Below, piece by piece: positions 7,079 to 14,269 of a DNA stretch of 64,000 nucleotides (position 1 is its first letter; every line of letters begins with the position of its first letter). Source of the stretch: an uncultured Christensenellaceae bacterium (lineage in GTDB: Bacteria; Bacillota; Clostridia; Christensenellales; Pumilibacteraceae); contig CAJUPB010000003.1 of assembly GCA_910588155.1 (NCBI GenBank), forward strand, positions 107,083-171,082, given 5' to 3'. The position numbers and the translations under genes were made by a program. The notes under the pieces were generated by a model, which ran no database searches, was not told the origin of the DNA, and saw only the letters and a program-made list of their open reading frames with translations.

Positions 7079-7786
7079 ATGGAATACCTCGAAATAGTGC
7101 TTCGCACGCTTTTGTCCATAGCCGTCCTTTTATTGCTTGCGCGTCTCGACGGAGCCAAGCAGGTCGGTCAGCTTTCCTTTTACGATTACATCGTGGGAAT
7201 TACGGCGGGTTCAATCGCCGCCACGCTCTGCATAGACAGAGACATAAACATTTGGTTCTGTCTTATCGCCATCGTTATGTTTATGTTAAGTTCTTTCCTT
7301 TTGTCAATCGTCACAAGCAAAAGTATGGTGTTGCGACGCGCGTTGACGGGGTCGCCGATATTTTTGATTGCCAAAGGCGAATTGTTATACGACGGTCTCA
7401 AAAAAGCGCACTTCGACGTCAACGACCTTTTGCGCGAACTTCGCAGTCAAGGTTATTTCGATGTCAACGAAATAAACTATGCCGTGCTCGAATCGAACGG
7501 TTCGCTTTCGGTTATGCCGAAAGCCGCACAGCGCCCCGCATCGGCACAGGAAGCGGGACTTTCTCTGCCCGAAGACGAAATTGCCGTCAACGTCATAATC
7601 GACGGCAAGATTATGAAAGGCAATCTCGAAGCGTCCGACTTCGATACCGACTGGCTTATGAACGAATTGGGCAATCAAAACATTTCTTCCGTCAAAGACG
7701 TGGCGCTTGCCACATTGGATTCCAAAGGCAGGTTAAACTGCTTTTTGAAAGAATCTTCTTCCACGAAGCACACCGTATTCGAATAA
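7079..7786 (+). CDS. YetF/DUF421 family membrane protein
   Basis: A 235-residue protein of the YetF (DUF421) type. Three N-terminal transmembrane helices (about 3-20, 32-50 and 60-80) are followed by a cytoplasmic alpha/beta domain with the family's LRRALTGSP and FDVNDLLRELRSQGYF segments. YetF-type proteins have been linked to spore or envelope integrity in Bacillus, but no activity is established here. The start at 7079 has CGGAG 8 nt upstream; an in-frame extension to 7019 lacks a ribosome site. The gene originally converged on the membrane-protein gene now ending at 8826. Confidence 0.88.
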   Translation: MEYLEIVLRTLLSIAVLLLLARLDGAKQVGQLSFYDYIVGITAGSIAATLCIDRDINIWFCLIAIVMFMLSSFLLSIVTSKSMVLRRALTGSPIFLIAKGELLYDGLKKAHFDVNDLLRELRSQGYFDVNEINYAVLESNGSLSVMPKAAQRPASAQEAGLSLPEDEIAVNVIIDGKIMKGNLEASDFDTDWLMNELGNQNISSVKDVALATLDSKGRLNCFLKESSSTKHTVFE

Positions 7787-7866
7787 TCCGAATTTCGCCG
7801 CATAAAAAAAGTCCGAGTTAGGGTGTGTTCCATAGGGAATTTAATAAAACGCAAATAAAAAGATTT

Positions 7867-7892
7867 AGGCATAGCGTTAAGCTGTGCCTTTT
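7867..7892 (+). terminator. Terminator-like hairpin at the left of the inserted segment
   Basis: AGGCATAGC (7867-7875) pairs with GCTGTGCCT (7881-7889), including one G-T pair, and is followed by TTTT. A second stem follows at 7914-7935 (ACCGGGCT/AGCCTGGT). Both precede the acetyltransferase promoter, so they are not in its leader. Confidence 0.5.
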
Positions 7893-7977
7893 CCGTACTT
7901 TTTTCGTGAACCGACCGGGCTACTTGCAGCCTGGTGAGACATAGATATGTTTTATATTTCCCGCAAAATTCAATCGG

Positions 7978-8006
7978 TTGCGTTCTTCCATTTTTCGTGA
8001 TATAAT
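7978..8006 (+). promoter_or_regulatory. Acetyltransferase promoter
   Basis: TTGCGT at 7978-7983 and TATAAT at 8001-8006 with a 17-nt spacer and a TGA extended -10. Confidence 0.7.
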
Positions 8007-8045
8007 GATTGTATGTTAAACAGTAATTTATAGGAGTGCCTTCAA

Positions 8046-8687
8046 ATGAAATTACTATTCAAAAACAAAGATGAAATACACCCGCAGCCGAAAGTTCCGT
8101 CGCTTTGTTACATAAAAAACGTGATAACAAATCCGAATATTATCGTCGGAGATTACACATATTACGACGACGTTTGTTCGGGCGGAGAAGATTTCGAAAA
8201 ACACGTTACGCATTTTTATCCGCATTTAGGAGATAAACTCATTATCGGAAAGTTTTGCAGCATTGCAAAGGGCGTCGAATTTATTATGAACGGTGCAAAT
8301 CATCCTATGAACGGTATTTCGGCGTTTCCTTTCGGAATTTTTATAGAAAACAAACCTACGATACCCAACGATATTGTGCCGCATAAAGGCGATACGGTTA
8401 TAGGCAACGACGTTTGGATTGGGCAAAACGTTACAATTATGCCCGGCGTTAAGGTGGGCGACGGTTGTATCATAGGCACGAATGCCGTTGTAGCAAAAGA
8501 TATTCCGCCCTATTCCATAGCGGTAGGTAATCCTGCAAGAGTGATTAAACGGCGATTTGAAGAAAACACGATTGAACGACTGCTTAAACTTAAATGGTGG
8601 GATATGCCCATTGAAACGATAGAAGAAAACTACGAACTTTTACAAGATAGAAATATAGAATTGTTTATTTCCAAATTCGAACGATAA
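8046..8687 (+). CDS. Vat/CatB-like xenobiotic O-acetyltransferase
   Basis: A 213-residue left-handed beta-helix acetyltransferase of the xenobiotic (XAT) subgroup. Members acetylate streptogramin A antibiotics or chloramphenicol with acetyl-CoA. Segments strongly resemble Vat proteins: DKLIIGKFCSIAKGVEFIMN, then NGANHPM with the presumed catalytic base His86. The hexapeptide repeats follow (IGNDVWIGQNVTIMPGVKVG), then IPPYSIAVGNPARVIKRRF. AGGAG at 8032-8036 precedes the ATG. It has its own promoter and terminator and interrupts an older terminator, which suggests acquisition by transfer. The actual substrate cannot be read from sequence. Confidence 0.88.
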   Translation: MKLLFKNKDEIHPQPKVPSLCYIKNVITNPNIIVGDYTYYDDVCSGGEDFEKHVTHFYPHLGDKLIIGKFCSIAKGVEFIMNGANHPMNGISAFPFGIFIENKPTIPNDIVPHKGDTVIGNDVWIGQNVTIMPGVKVGDGCIIGTNAVVAKDIPPYSIAVGNPARVIKRRFEENTIERLLKLKWWDMPIETIEENYELLQDRNIELFISKFER

Positions 8688-8720
8688 ATTTCAATTTATC
8701 GTTATTAAAATGTATAGTTA

Positions 8721-8755
8721 AAAGCTCTCAAACAAATTTATTTGAGAGCTTTTTA
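8721..8755 (+). terminator. Acetyltransferase terminator
   Basis: AAAGCTCTCAAA (8721-8732) pairs with TTTGAGAGCTTT (8741-8752) around an 8-nt loop, followed by Ts. Confidence 0.85.
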
Positions 8756-8825
8756 TAATCGTATGTCTGTTTCCTATGGAAAGTGCGCTTTCTCGGACTT
8801 TTTTTGCTTCGTTATATATTTTATA

Positions 8826-9341
8826 TTACTTCAAAATGACTTTTGCGCCCACGGCAACGCCCGCGAGTATGGAAAGTATTCCGCCCACAATGGCTCCCGC
8901 GCCGAGAGTGTAAAGCTCTTTGAACGCATCGACAATCGTCGAAGCCGCATCGCCCGTCAAATCTCCGACGTGCACCATCATAAACTGTTCCGCGCAGAAG
9001 AAGAATACGCCTGCAACGATGAAAGCCGCAGCGGCAACTATCGGTGCGATTTTACCGAGCTTGCCCATAATCGCAAGCAGGGCGAACACTATGCCGACCA
9101 ATACCAGGATATATGTGAGTAAGTTCATAAACGAGAAATCGAGAACAGGTACTTGCTTTCCCAAAACTTCGTTGGAGTAACCGAAAGTTATCTGCAATCC
9201 GTTCAGAGGGTCTCCCTTCACAAGTCCCGTCGCACTGTTGTAATTCAACTGCGGAACAAACATCATAACGATTGCCGCTATGCCGAGCAATATCGCTATG
9301 CTTGCAACTATTGTGCCGATACCGAATTTCTTTTTTGCCAT
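8826..9341 (-). CDS. Small polytopic membrane protein, unknown
   Basis: A 171-residue protein with four predicted helices at about 8-30, 72-90, 96-115 and 145-165, and a polar extracellular loop between the first two containing NYNSATGLVKGDPLNG. I choose the second of two close ATGs. AAGGAG lies 8 nt before 9341 but only 2 nt before 9347. No family is recognised. It is monocistronic and formerly convergent with the YetF-like gene. Confidence 0.7.
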   Translation of the reverse strand: MAKKKFGIGTIVASIAILLGIAAIVMMFVPQLNYNSATGLVKGDPLNGLQITFGYSNEVLGKQVPVLDFSFMNLLTYILVLVGIVFALLAIMGKLGKIAPIVAAAAFIVAGVFFFCAEQFMMVHVGDLTGDAASTIVDAFKELYTLGAGAIVGGILSILAGVAVGAKVILK

Positions 9342-9452
9342 TTTCATATCTCCTTATCTTTATATTTTTTGGCTATATATAATATAGCACATATACGCGC
9401 ATTTGTCAATACATATTTTCTTTTGACAGCGTAAAAATCCATATTCTCCGTT

Positions 9453-10076
9453 TCACAGCGCCTTCAAAACTTCTACAAGTCGGTCTTCCCGAAGTTCTTC
9501 GCCAATCAAATCGGCAATGATTTCTCCCCCTTCCAAAACCACGGCTCTGTCTGCGAGCGAGCAAGCCTCGAAAGGGCTGTGAGTGACGAAAAGCACGTCG
9601 CCGCCGCTATTGCCGTACAGTTTTTTGAAAAGCTCCATAATCCGCGATTTCAAACCTATATCCAAGCCGCGAAAAGGTTCGTCCATCAAAAGCGTGCCGC
9701 CGCCGCGCACGAAAGCGCGGGCAAGCGAGACTCTGTCCGCCATACCGCCCGACAGTTGTTTCGGATACAGTCCGCCGTCCACCCCAACTTCTTTCAGCAT
9801 TTTCTCCGCCTGTGCTTTATCCGCCCCGATAAGCGTCAGATTTTCCGACACGGTCAGGTTTTTTACCAATCTCGGCTGCTGAAAAATATACGATGTTTCC
9901 CCGATGACTTCCACGCTGCCCTCATAGTCCGTAAGTTTTGCCGCTATATTCAAAAGCGTGGTTTTGCCGCAACCGCTGCGCCCCAAAACGGCGGTAATAC
10001 CGTCGAAATTCGCGGAAAAGCCGTCATAAACGGTTTTGTCGCCGAAGCGTTTTACGATGTTTTTAAACTTCATCAT
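9453..10076 (-). CDS. ABC transporter ATPase (SsuB/TauB type)
   Basis: A 207-residue nucleotide-binding subunit of the nitrate/sulfonate/taurine/pyrimidine-precursor importer family. It has Walker A GRSGCGKTTL near residue 35, a Q-loop in FQQPRL, signature LSGGMADRVSLARAF, Walker B TLLMDEPF and an H-loop in VTHSPFEA. The start overlaps the permease stop (ATGA) and has AAGGAGG upstream. Last gene of a four-gene operon. It is shorter than typical (about 240-260), lacking part of the C-terminal region. Confidence 0.92.
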   Translation of the reverse strand: MMKFKNIVKRFGDKTVYDGFSANFDGITAVLGRSGCGKTTLLNIAAKLTDYEGSVEVIGETSYIFQQPRLVKNLTVSENLTLIGADKAQAEKMLKEVGVDGGLYPKQLSGGMADRVSLARAFVRGGGTLLMDEPFRGLDIGLKSRIMELFKKLYGNSGGDVLFVTHSPFEACSLADRAVVLEGGEIIADLIGEELREDRLVEVLKAL

Positions 10077-10849
10077 CGCCACCTCCTTGACAAAAGCGCG
10101 ACAAGACGCACTGCGGATTCGACAGCGAAACACACTGCTACGGCAATCAAAGTTATTGCAAGCAGTCGCGCCGTGTCTATATAAATATTTGCGAGATTCA
10201 ATGCTCCGCCGAGACTTGCCGCCGTTTGCGCCAGCGCCTCTCCCGCTATTACGAGCTTGACTCCGAACGACAGATTGCCCGCAGCCGAATCTGCGATTTG
10301 CGGCACAATCTGCGGCAACACAAACTTTGTCAATACCTTCTTCTTCGGCACTTTATAGACCTTGCACATTTCGAAAATGCCGTCGTCGAGCGAAGCCAAA
10401 GCTGCCGCGGTCTGGGAATACGACAGCGGCATAAGCACGGTGAACGCAACTACTACGGGCGCAAAAACCGAACGAAACCACAGCGTCAGCAAAAATATCA
10501 CCGCCATTGTGGGGACGGCGCGCAAAAAAGTCATAATCGGCGCGAGCGCTTTTTTCAGAGGCTTTAACCGATTTGCCGCAACGGCAAGCGCGCTTCCGAC
10601 AACGAATGCCGCCGCAAACGCCGCAAGCGCGCGCAATAACGTAAACACCAACGCTTTGTAAAACTCCGCGCTTACCGCCAATTTACCAGCCTCTTTCAAA
10701 ATTTCGCTTATCTTCGGCAAAACCAAACTTTCGCCCACGACAGCCGCGGCGATTGCGTAAAGAGCAATCATCGCGGCAACCGAAACGAGCGGAAAAAGCA
10801 GATTTATAAGCGCGCTTTTAACGGCTGTTTGTCCGTCTGTTCTCTTCAA
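10073..10849 (-). CDS. ABC transporter permease (SsuC/TauC type)
   Basis: A 258-residue inner-membrane subunit with about six helices. The cytoplasmic coupling loop with the EAA motif is visible around GIFEMCKVYKVPKKKVLTKFVLPQI. Its start overlaps the lipoprotein stop by 4 nt and its stop overlaps the ATPase start by 4 nt, which fixes the operon. The subunit family imports small organic ions or thiamine-precursor-like compounds; the substrate is not determined. Confidence 0.92.
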   Translation of the reverse strand: MKRTDGQTAVKSALINLLFPLVSVAAMIALYAIAAAVVGESLVLPKISEILKEAGKLAVSAEFYKALVFTLLRALAAFAAAFVVGSALAVAANRLKPLKKALAPIMTFLRAVPTMAVIFLLTLWFRSVFAPVVVAFTVLMPLSYSQTAAALASLDDGIFEMCKVYKVPKKKVLTKFVLPQIVPQIADSAAGNLSFGVKLVIAGEALAQTAASLGGALNLANIYIDTARLLAITLIAVAVCFAVESAVRLVALLSRRWR

Positions 10850-11889
10850 TTTTCTTCGTGTATCTTATCATATGCCATAGATGCGGCAGGCTCGGCAAGC
10901 AAGCCGAAATCTATTTGTCCGAGTTTCAGCGCCTGAATGATTGCGCCGCCGTCGACATAATAGCGCACTGCCACTTTGCCCTCCGCCGCGGAATCGCTGC
11001 GCACGTAAGCAATGCCCTTGCGCTTTAAAATATATCTGAAAACCAAATCGGGCACTTGCCCCTCGCCGATGACGCCGACCGTCTTTCCCGCAAAAGTTTC
11101 CGCACCCTGCATATCGCCGCCGACGATGTAGAGATTGCCGTGAGTCAAAGTTGCGACAAGTTTGTACTTACCGTTTTTATTATACAGTTTTGCCGCAAGG
11201 TTGGACGGTACGACCGCAAGGTCGGCTTCGCCCGTCGTAACCTTTTGAGCTATCAGGCTTGACGGAACCACGGTATATTTTATATCCGCGCCGCCGATTT
11301 CGGTTTTTTTCGACATCAACGGAGAAAGCACAAGCGCGGTCGCTCCGTCCGGCATAAACACCTTGACGCTTGCGGGCGAAGTTCCGCCCTCGGACAAAGC
11401 CGCGTAAAAGTCTGCGTTCGGCAATTTGCCGCCTATCAAATCTTGCGAAAGCTCGGTTTCCATATCCAAAAACAGATTGAGGTAGTTTTCCGCCGCCGTC
11501 TTCGAGTCCTGCGCCGTCACGGTTTTTATATGACAGCGCTGCACGATTTCCTTCGTAACCGAAGTCACGGTGGACGCTGTTCCCTCCTGCATATTGTCCT
11601 TTATTGCGGCAACCGCTTCCTGCGGATTGTTTTCCGCCCAACCGTCCTCCGCCTTCAACATGTCGACGAAACTCTTTACAAACCCTGCGCAAGTCTGCAA
11701 AAGTTCGCTCTTTGCGACGAGGCAAGCCTGCGGATATTCCGCCGTTCCCGTAACTTCTTTCCACAGCGTTTGCACGTCCATTCTGTCCGTCACCGCCGTA
11801 GGGCTGTAACAGTTGCACGCCGCAAACGGCAAAACCGCAATTAACGCAACGCACAATATCGCTATTCTTGTCATCGATTTATTTTTCAT
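10846..11889 (-). CDS. ABC transporter substrate-binding lipoprotein
   Basis: A 347-residue periplasmic-type binding protein anchored as a lipoprotein. A signal helix (about residues 7-24) ends in LPFAAC, with Cys25 as the likely lipidation site. The rest shows the two-lobe NMT1/SsuA-like layout, including VKVFMPDGATALVLSPLM, a VGVIGEGQVPDLVF-like strand and a C-terminal lobe around LKLGQIDFGLLAEPAA. Its ATG overlaps the stop of the TM1266-like gene (ATGA). The ligand is unknown; taurine, sulfonates and thiamine precursors are the usual possibilities for this family. Confidence 0.88.
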   Translation of the reverse strand: MKNKSMTRIAILCVALIAVLPFAACNCYSPTAVTDRMDVQTLWKEVTGTAEYPQACLVAKSELLQTCAGFVKSFVDMLKAEDGWAENNPQEAVAAIKDNMQEGTASTVTSVTKEIVQRCHIKTVTAQDSKTAAENYLNLFLDMETELSQDLIGGKLPNADFYAALSEGGTSPASVKVFMPDGATALVLSPLMSKKTEIGGADIKYTVVPSSLIAQKVTTGEADLAVVPSNLAAKLYNKNGKYKLVATLTHGNLYIVGGDMQGAETFAGKTVGVIGEGQVPDLVFRYILKRKGIAYVRSDSAAEGKVAVRYYVDGGAIIQALKLGQIDFGLLAEPAASMAYDKIHEEN

Positions 11890-12155
11890 AATACACTCCC
11901 TTTATTCGTCTTTGCAAACAACGTCTTTGCCGATATACCCGACAGGTTTCCGAGTTTTCCCGTCAATGCGTTTATTTTGTCCGCAGGCGCATCCACCACC
12001 ACGGAAATGACGTTTATCCCGCGAGCGGCGAGCGGCAATCCCATTCTGCCGACAATATATTCTCCGAATTCCGACAACATTAAGTTCAATGCATTGACCG
12101 TCGATTTGTCCTCCACTATTATGCCGATTTGAGCCAATCTTTTTTCTTCCGCCAT
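11886..12155 (-). CDS. TM1266-type iron-only hydrogenase system regulator
   Basis: An 89-residue ACT-like protein matching the TM1266 family, found beside the HydE/F/G maturases of [FeFe]-hydrogenase. The match covers IGIIVEDKSTVNALN, FGEYIVGRMGLP and ISVVVDAPADKINALTGKLG. Here it leads an ABC-transporter operon instead of hydrogenase genes. The ATG at 12155 follows AAGGAG. A strong hairpin lies just before the ribosome site. Presence of this gene suggests a hydrogen-metabolising anaerobe. Its ligand or partner is not known. Confidence 0.88.
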   Translation of the reverse strand: MAEEKRLAQIGIIVEDKSTVNALNLMLSEFGEYIVGRMGLPLAARGINVISVVVDAPADKINALTGKLGNLSGISAKTLFAKTNKGSVL

Positions 12156-12176
12156 AAATACTCCTTATAAAAGAAA

Positions 12177-12259
12177 CCCCTTTCCGAACGGGAAAGGGGG
12201 AATAATATTAAGCCGCGTCCGACACGGAAATACAACCGCGCAAAAAGCCTTGCGGACGC
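12177..12259 (-). promoter_or_regulatory. Structured leader with terminator-like hairpin
   Basis: In the roughly 160-nt leader of the TM1266 operon, a 7-bp pair (12259-12253 with 12221-12215) precedes a 9-bp GC-rich stem (12199-12191 with 12185-12177). That stem has a 5-nt loop and TTTCTTTT follows it, immediately before the ribosome site. The arrangement is that of an attenuator or riboswitch expression platform. I could not match the aptamer to TPP, guanidine, FMN, cobalamin or T-box consensus sequences. Confidence 0.5.
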
Positions 12260-12321
12260 AAATTGCTTTTAAATTAACCCGCCTTGACAATCAGGTCACC
12301 CTTTTCGTTCAGGACGTATAA

Positions 12322-12351
12322 AGTATACACCCTGCGGACGGTTTTTGTCAA
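12322..12351 (-). promoter_or_regulatory. Promoter of the TM1266/ABC operon
   Basis: Minus-strand TTGACA (12351-12346) and TATACT (12327-12322) with an 18-nt spacer. It lies directly after the end of the upstream hydrolase gene at 12357. Confidence 0.85.
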
Positions 12352-12356
12352 GAGTT

Positions 12357-12905
12357 TTATACGGGTGCGAAATCGCACAGTCTGCCGCGATAAATGATTT
12401 CGCCTTTTTTGAGATTCAAAAATTCCACGGGCCGAACGACTTCGCCGAACTCGTCCTTTTCCGCAATGTCGAACTTGTCCAAAATTTCTTTGATAAACTC
12501 CGAGCAATAATAGCAGTTTGCCTTGCGGCGGTGAATACCGAGTTTTGCGAGAAAAAGCCCCAAATAATTATAACGGTATTTCTTTCTGTCGACATACATA
12601 TTCTTTATGTACTCGTTTATTTCGGCGTATTTATTTTTGTCCACGGTGAGACGGATAACGACAATTTCGCTCTTTCTGAACCGTTTCATTGCACCGAACT
12701 GCACGGATTCTTTAACAAACCCGCCGATAAAGGGATTGCTTGGAAAAATTCTGCCGAAAGAATACATTTCGTTCAAGTCGTCTTGAAGGCTTATCGAGGA
12801 ATGGGCATACCTGTCCCCCGTAACCTTTCTGATTATCTTCGAGACAATGGAGTCGGTTGCACTGACGACTATGTAAATATGTTTTTTCTTTTCCTGCTTA
12901 TCCAT
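12357..12905 (-). CDS. Permuted papain-like (YiiX/NlpC-P60-type) hydrolase
   Basis: A 182-residue cytosolic protein with the permuted papain-fold pattern: His34 in DRYAHSSI near the N-terminus and the candidate catalytic cysteine in NCYYCSEF (about 130-137). Members act as amidases or peptidases on cell-wall or lipid-linked substrates. No signal peptide is present. The N-terminus is rich in Lys. The ATG at 12905 follows AAGGA about 8 nt upstream. It has its own consensus promoter. The substrate is unknown. Confidence 0.75.
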   Translation of the reverse strand: MDKQEKKKHIYIVVSATDSIVSKIIRKVTGDRYAHSSISLQDDLNEMYSFGRIFPSNPFIGGFVKESVQFGAMKRFRKSEIVVIRLTVDKNKYAEINEYIKNMYVDRKKYRYNYLGLFLAKLGIHRRKANCYYCSEFIKEILDKFDIAEKDEFGEVVRPVEFLNLKKGEIIYRGRLCDFAPV

Positions 12906-12986
12906 TTCCTATCCTTGATGCATTTGCCGTCCGATTAAAAAAGCAAGTGAATTGAAGATGTCTTTAAACAAAGAGTTTACCAATAT

Positions 12987-13015
12987 ATTATATACTCTGA
13001 ACAACATATTGTCAA
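12987..13015 (-). promoter_or_regulatory. Promoter of the papain-like hydrolase gene
   Basis: TTGACA (13015-13010) and TATAAT (12992-12987), exactly 17 nt apart: a full consensus promoter with a leader of about 75 nt. Confidence 0.9.
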
Positions 13016-13111
13016 CAAACTTATGAGAATAACTCGCGTGTTTCGCCAAAATTCGCCGCCCGAACAGTTAGAAACGTCGTTTTAAACGTCATATTGCGCT
13101 AAAACAGCATA

Positions 13112-13615
13112 TTATGCCGACAGCGAAAGTATGATTTCCACGTCGCCGTTTCCCAAAATATTTTTCAACTCCGACTCCGAAACGCCGACTATTTTTCCGA
13201 GTCCTGTAAAAGTGTATGTATTCGCCGCATAGTATATCGCAACGAATTGCCCCGATAAAGAATCAAGTCTCCTGCTTCGGTCGTGATACGCTCGTCGTTT
13301 CGCGAAAGACTCCGAGGCAACAGCCCCACCTTTTCGAAGTTTCCGTAATCGCTTGAATCTATTGTTATATCCCTTCTGCGAGCAATTCTTTCAACGCTCT
13401 CGCCGAAGAATTATCGACGAGCGTCGCGGTTAAAACGTGTTCGCCGACTTTTAAGTACAGCGTGTCCGTCATCTCGTCGGTTATAGAAAAATCGCCGATA
13501 CCCGCCCCTCGGGCGGTTCCGCAGTATTCGTACACGCCGCCGCGCAGACAAAAAGCACAAACATAACTGCTGCGGCAAGTGCTTTGACCGACAGCAGAGG
13601 TCTTATCTTTTTCAT
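13112..13615 (-). pseudogene. Frameshifted cyclophilin-like lipoprotein
   Basis: The start reads MKKIRPLLSVKALAAAVM and a lipobox-like VCAAAC, a lipoprotein signal, then stops about 44 codons in. The cyclophilin-like-fold domain continues in other frames. The first piece has YLKVGEHVLTATLVDNSSAR, the second GNFEKVGLLPRSLSRNDERI, and the third ANTYTFTGLGKIVGVSESEL through ILSLSA and a stop. At least three separate indels are needed to restore one frame. The gene directly follows a flavodoxin gene, a partner commonly seen with this domain. Decay of a functional gene is the simplest reading; clustered sequencing errors are less likely because neighbouring genes are intact. Confidence 0.85.
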
Positions 13616-13623
13616 ATGACGAA

Positions 13624-14160
13624 TCACACGCGTTTGCCAGTTTCGAACGCCTCTTGCAAAAAGTTTGTTTTCTCGATGTCGCCCTTATCCGATACTCCCG
13701 TACCGCGCAATACGTCTTTGAGTTTGACGCCGTCGAAACATTCAATCCAGCCCAGCAAGTCGGACACGCATCCGTCCATTGCCTTTTCGTTATCGTCCGC
13801 CGAGGTTGCCAGCAAATACACTTCTTTGAATTTGTTTTTGCGAACATATAGCGGATTGAGTCTGTCGAGGAAAGTTTTGAGCTGTCCCGACACGGAATAA
13901 TAGTAGACGGGCGTCGCAAACGCCAGCACGTCGGCTGTTTCAAACTCCGAATACAGTGCGTTCATTCCGTCGTTCAGCACGCATTTGTCGTGCGACTGAC
14001 AATACATACAACCCGTACAAAATTGCAAGCCCAGGTCGCGGACGGCAATTTGCACCACTTGATTTCCCGCAGACCTTGCGCCTTCCGCAAATTTGTTTGC
14101 AAGCATTTCCGAATTTCCGCCCTTTCTCGGCGACGAGGTTACGACGATAACTTTTTTCAT
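13624..14160 (-). CDS. Flavodoxin-fold NAD(P)H-dependent oxidoreductase
   Basis: A 178-residue FMN-binding flavodoxin-like protein. The N-terminal VVTSSPRKGGNSEML loop binds FMN phosphate. A ferredoxin-like CTGCMYCQSHDKC cluster follows at about 48-60, then the ATPVYYYSVSGQLKTFLDR motif typical of the NADPH-dependent FMN reductase/flavodoxin family. The ATG at 14160 follows AAGGAG. It is the first gene of a transcript that continues into the broken cyclophilin-like lipoprotein 8 nt downstream. The electron acceptor is unknown. Confidence 0.92.
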   Translation of the reverse strand: MKKVIVVTSSPRKGGNSEMLANKFAEGARSAGNQVVQIAVRDLGLQFCTGCMYCQSHDKCVLNDGMNALYSEFETADVLAFATPVYYYSVSGQLKTFLDRLNPLYVRKNKFKEVYLLATSADDNEKAMDGCVSDLLGWIECFDGVKLKDVLRGTGVSDKGDIEKTNFLQEAFETGKRV

Positions 14161-14190
14161 TTTATTTGCTCCTTGTTTGATTTACCTTAT

Positions 14191-14219
14191 ATTATAACGG
14201 ATTTGCGCAGGTATGTAAA
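14191..14219 (-). promoter_or_regulatory. Flavodoxin promoter
   Basis: TTTACA (14219-14214) and TATAAT (14196-14191), 17 nt apart. Confidence 0.85.
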
Positions 14220-14269
14220 ATACTTAATTTTTATCGCTTTTCATAACAGTAAGGCATACTTTTACTCTC

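Larger units (their letters stand above)
7804..8805. mobile_element. Acetyltransferase insertion splitting a terminator
   Basis: AAAAAAAGTCCGAG (7804-7817) is the exact reverse complement of CTCGGACTTTTTTT (8792-8805). Together they form a normal bidirectional terminator for the convergent genes ending at 7786 and 8826, except that about 970 bp sits in the loop. Just inside are a second pair of inverted repeats, TTCCATAGGGAA (7828-7839) and TTTCCTATGGAA (8770-8781), matching at 11 of 12 positions. The segment carries one complete gene with its own promoter and terminator. No transposase or target duplication was seen, so this may be a passively mobilised cassette or an element remnant. Confidence 0.55.

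Noticed and set aside
12160..12320. Known riboswitch (TPP, guanidine, FMN, cobalamin, T-box) in the TM1266 leader
   Set aside because: None of the conserved core sequences is present; only a structured leader can be claimed.
12274..12507. Small frame of 77 codons in the TM1266 leader, ending in GDLIVKAG
   Set aside because: It begins inside the upstream hydrolase gene before the promoter, so it is not a leader peptide of this transcript.
13365..13943. A 192-codon minus frame across the flavodoxin and the pseudogene
   Set aside because: Its first half is the flavodoxin read out of frame. Only its last part is real, as one fragment of the broken cyclophilin-like gene.
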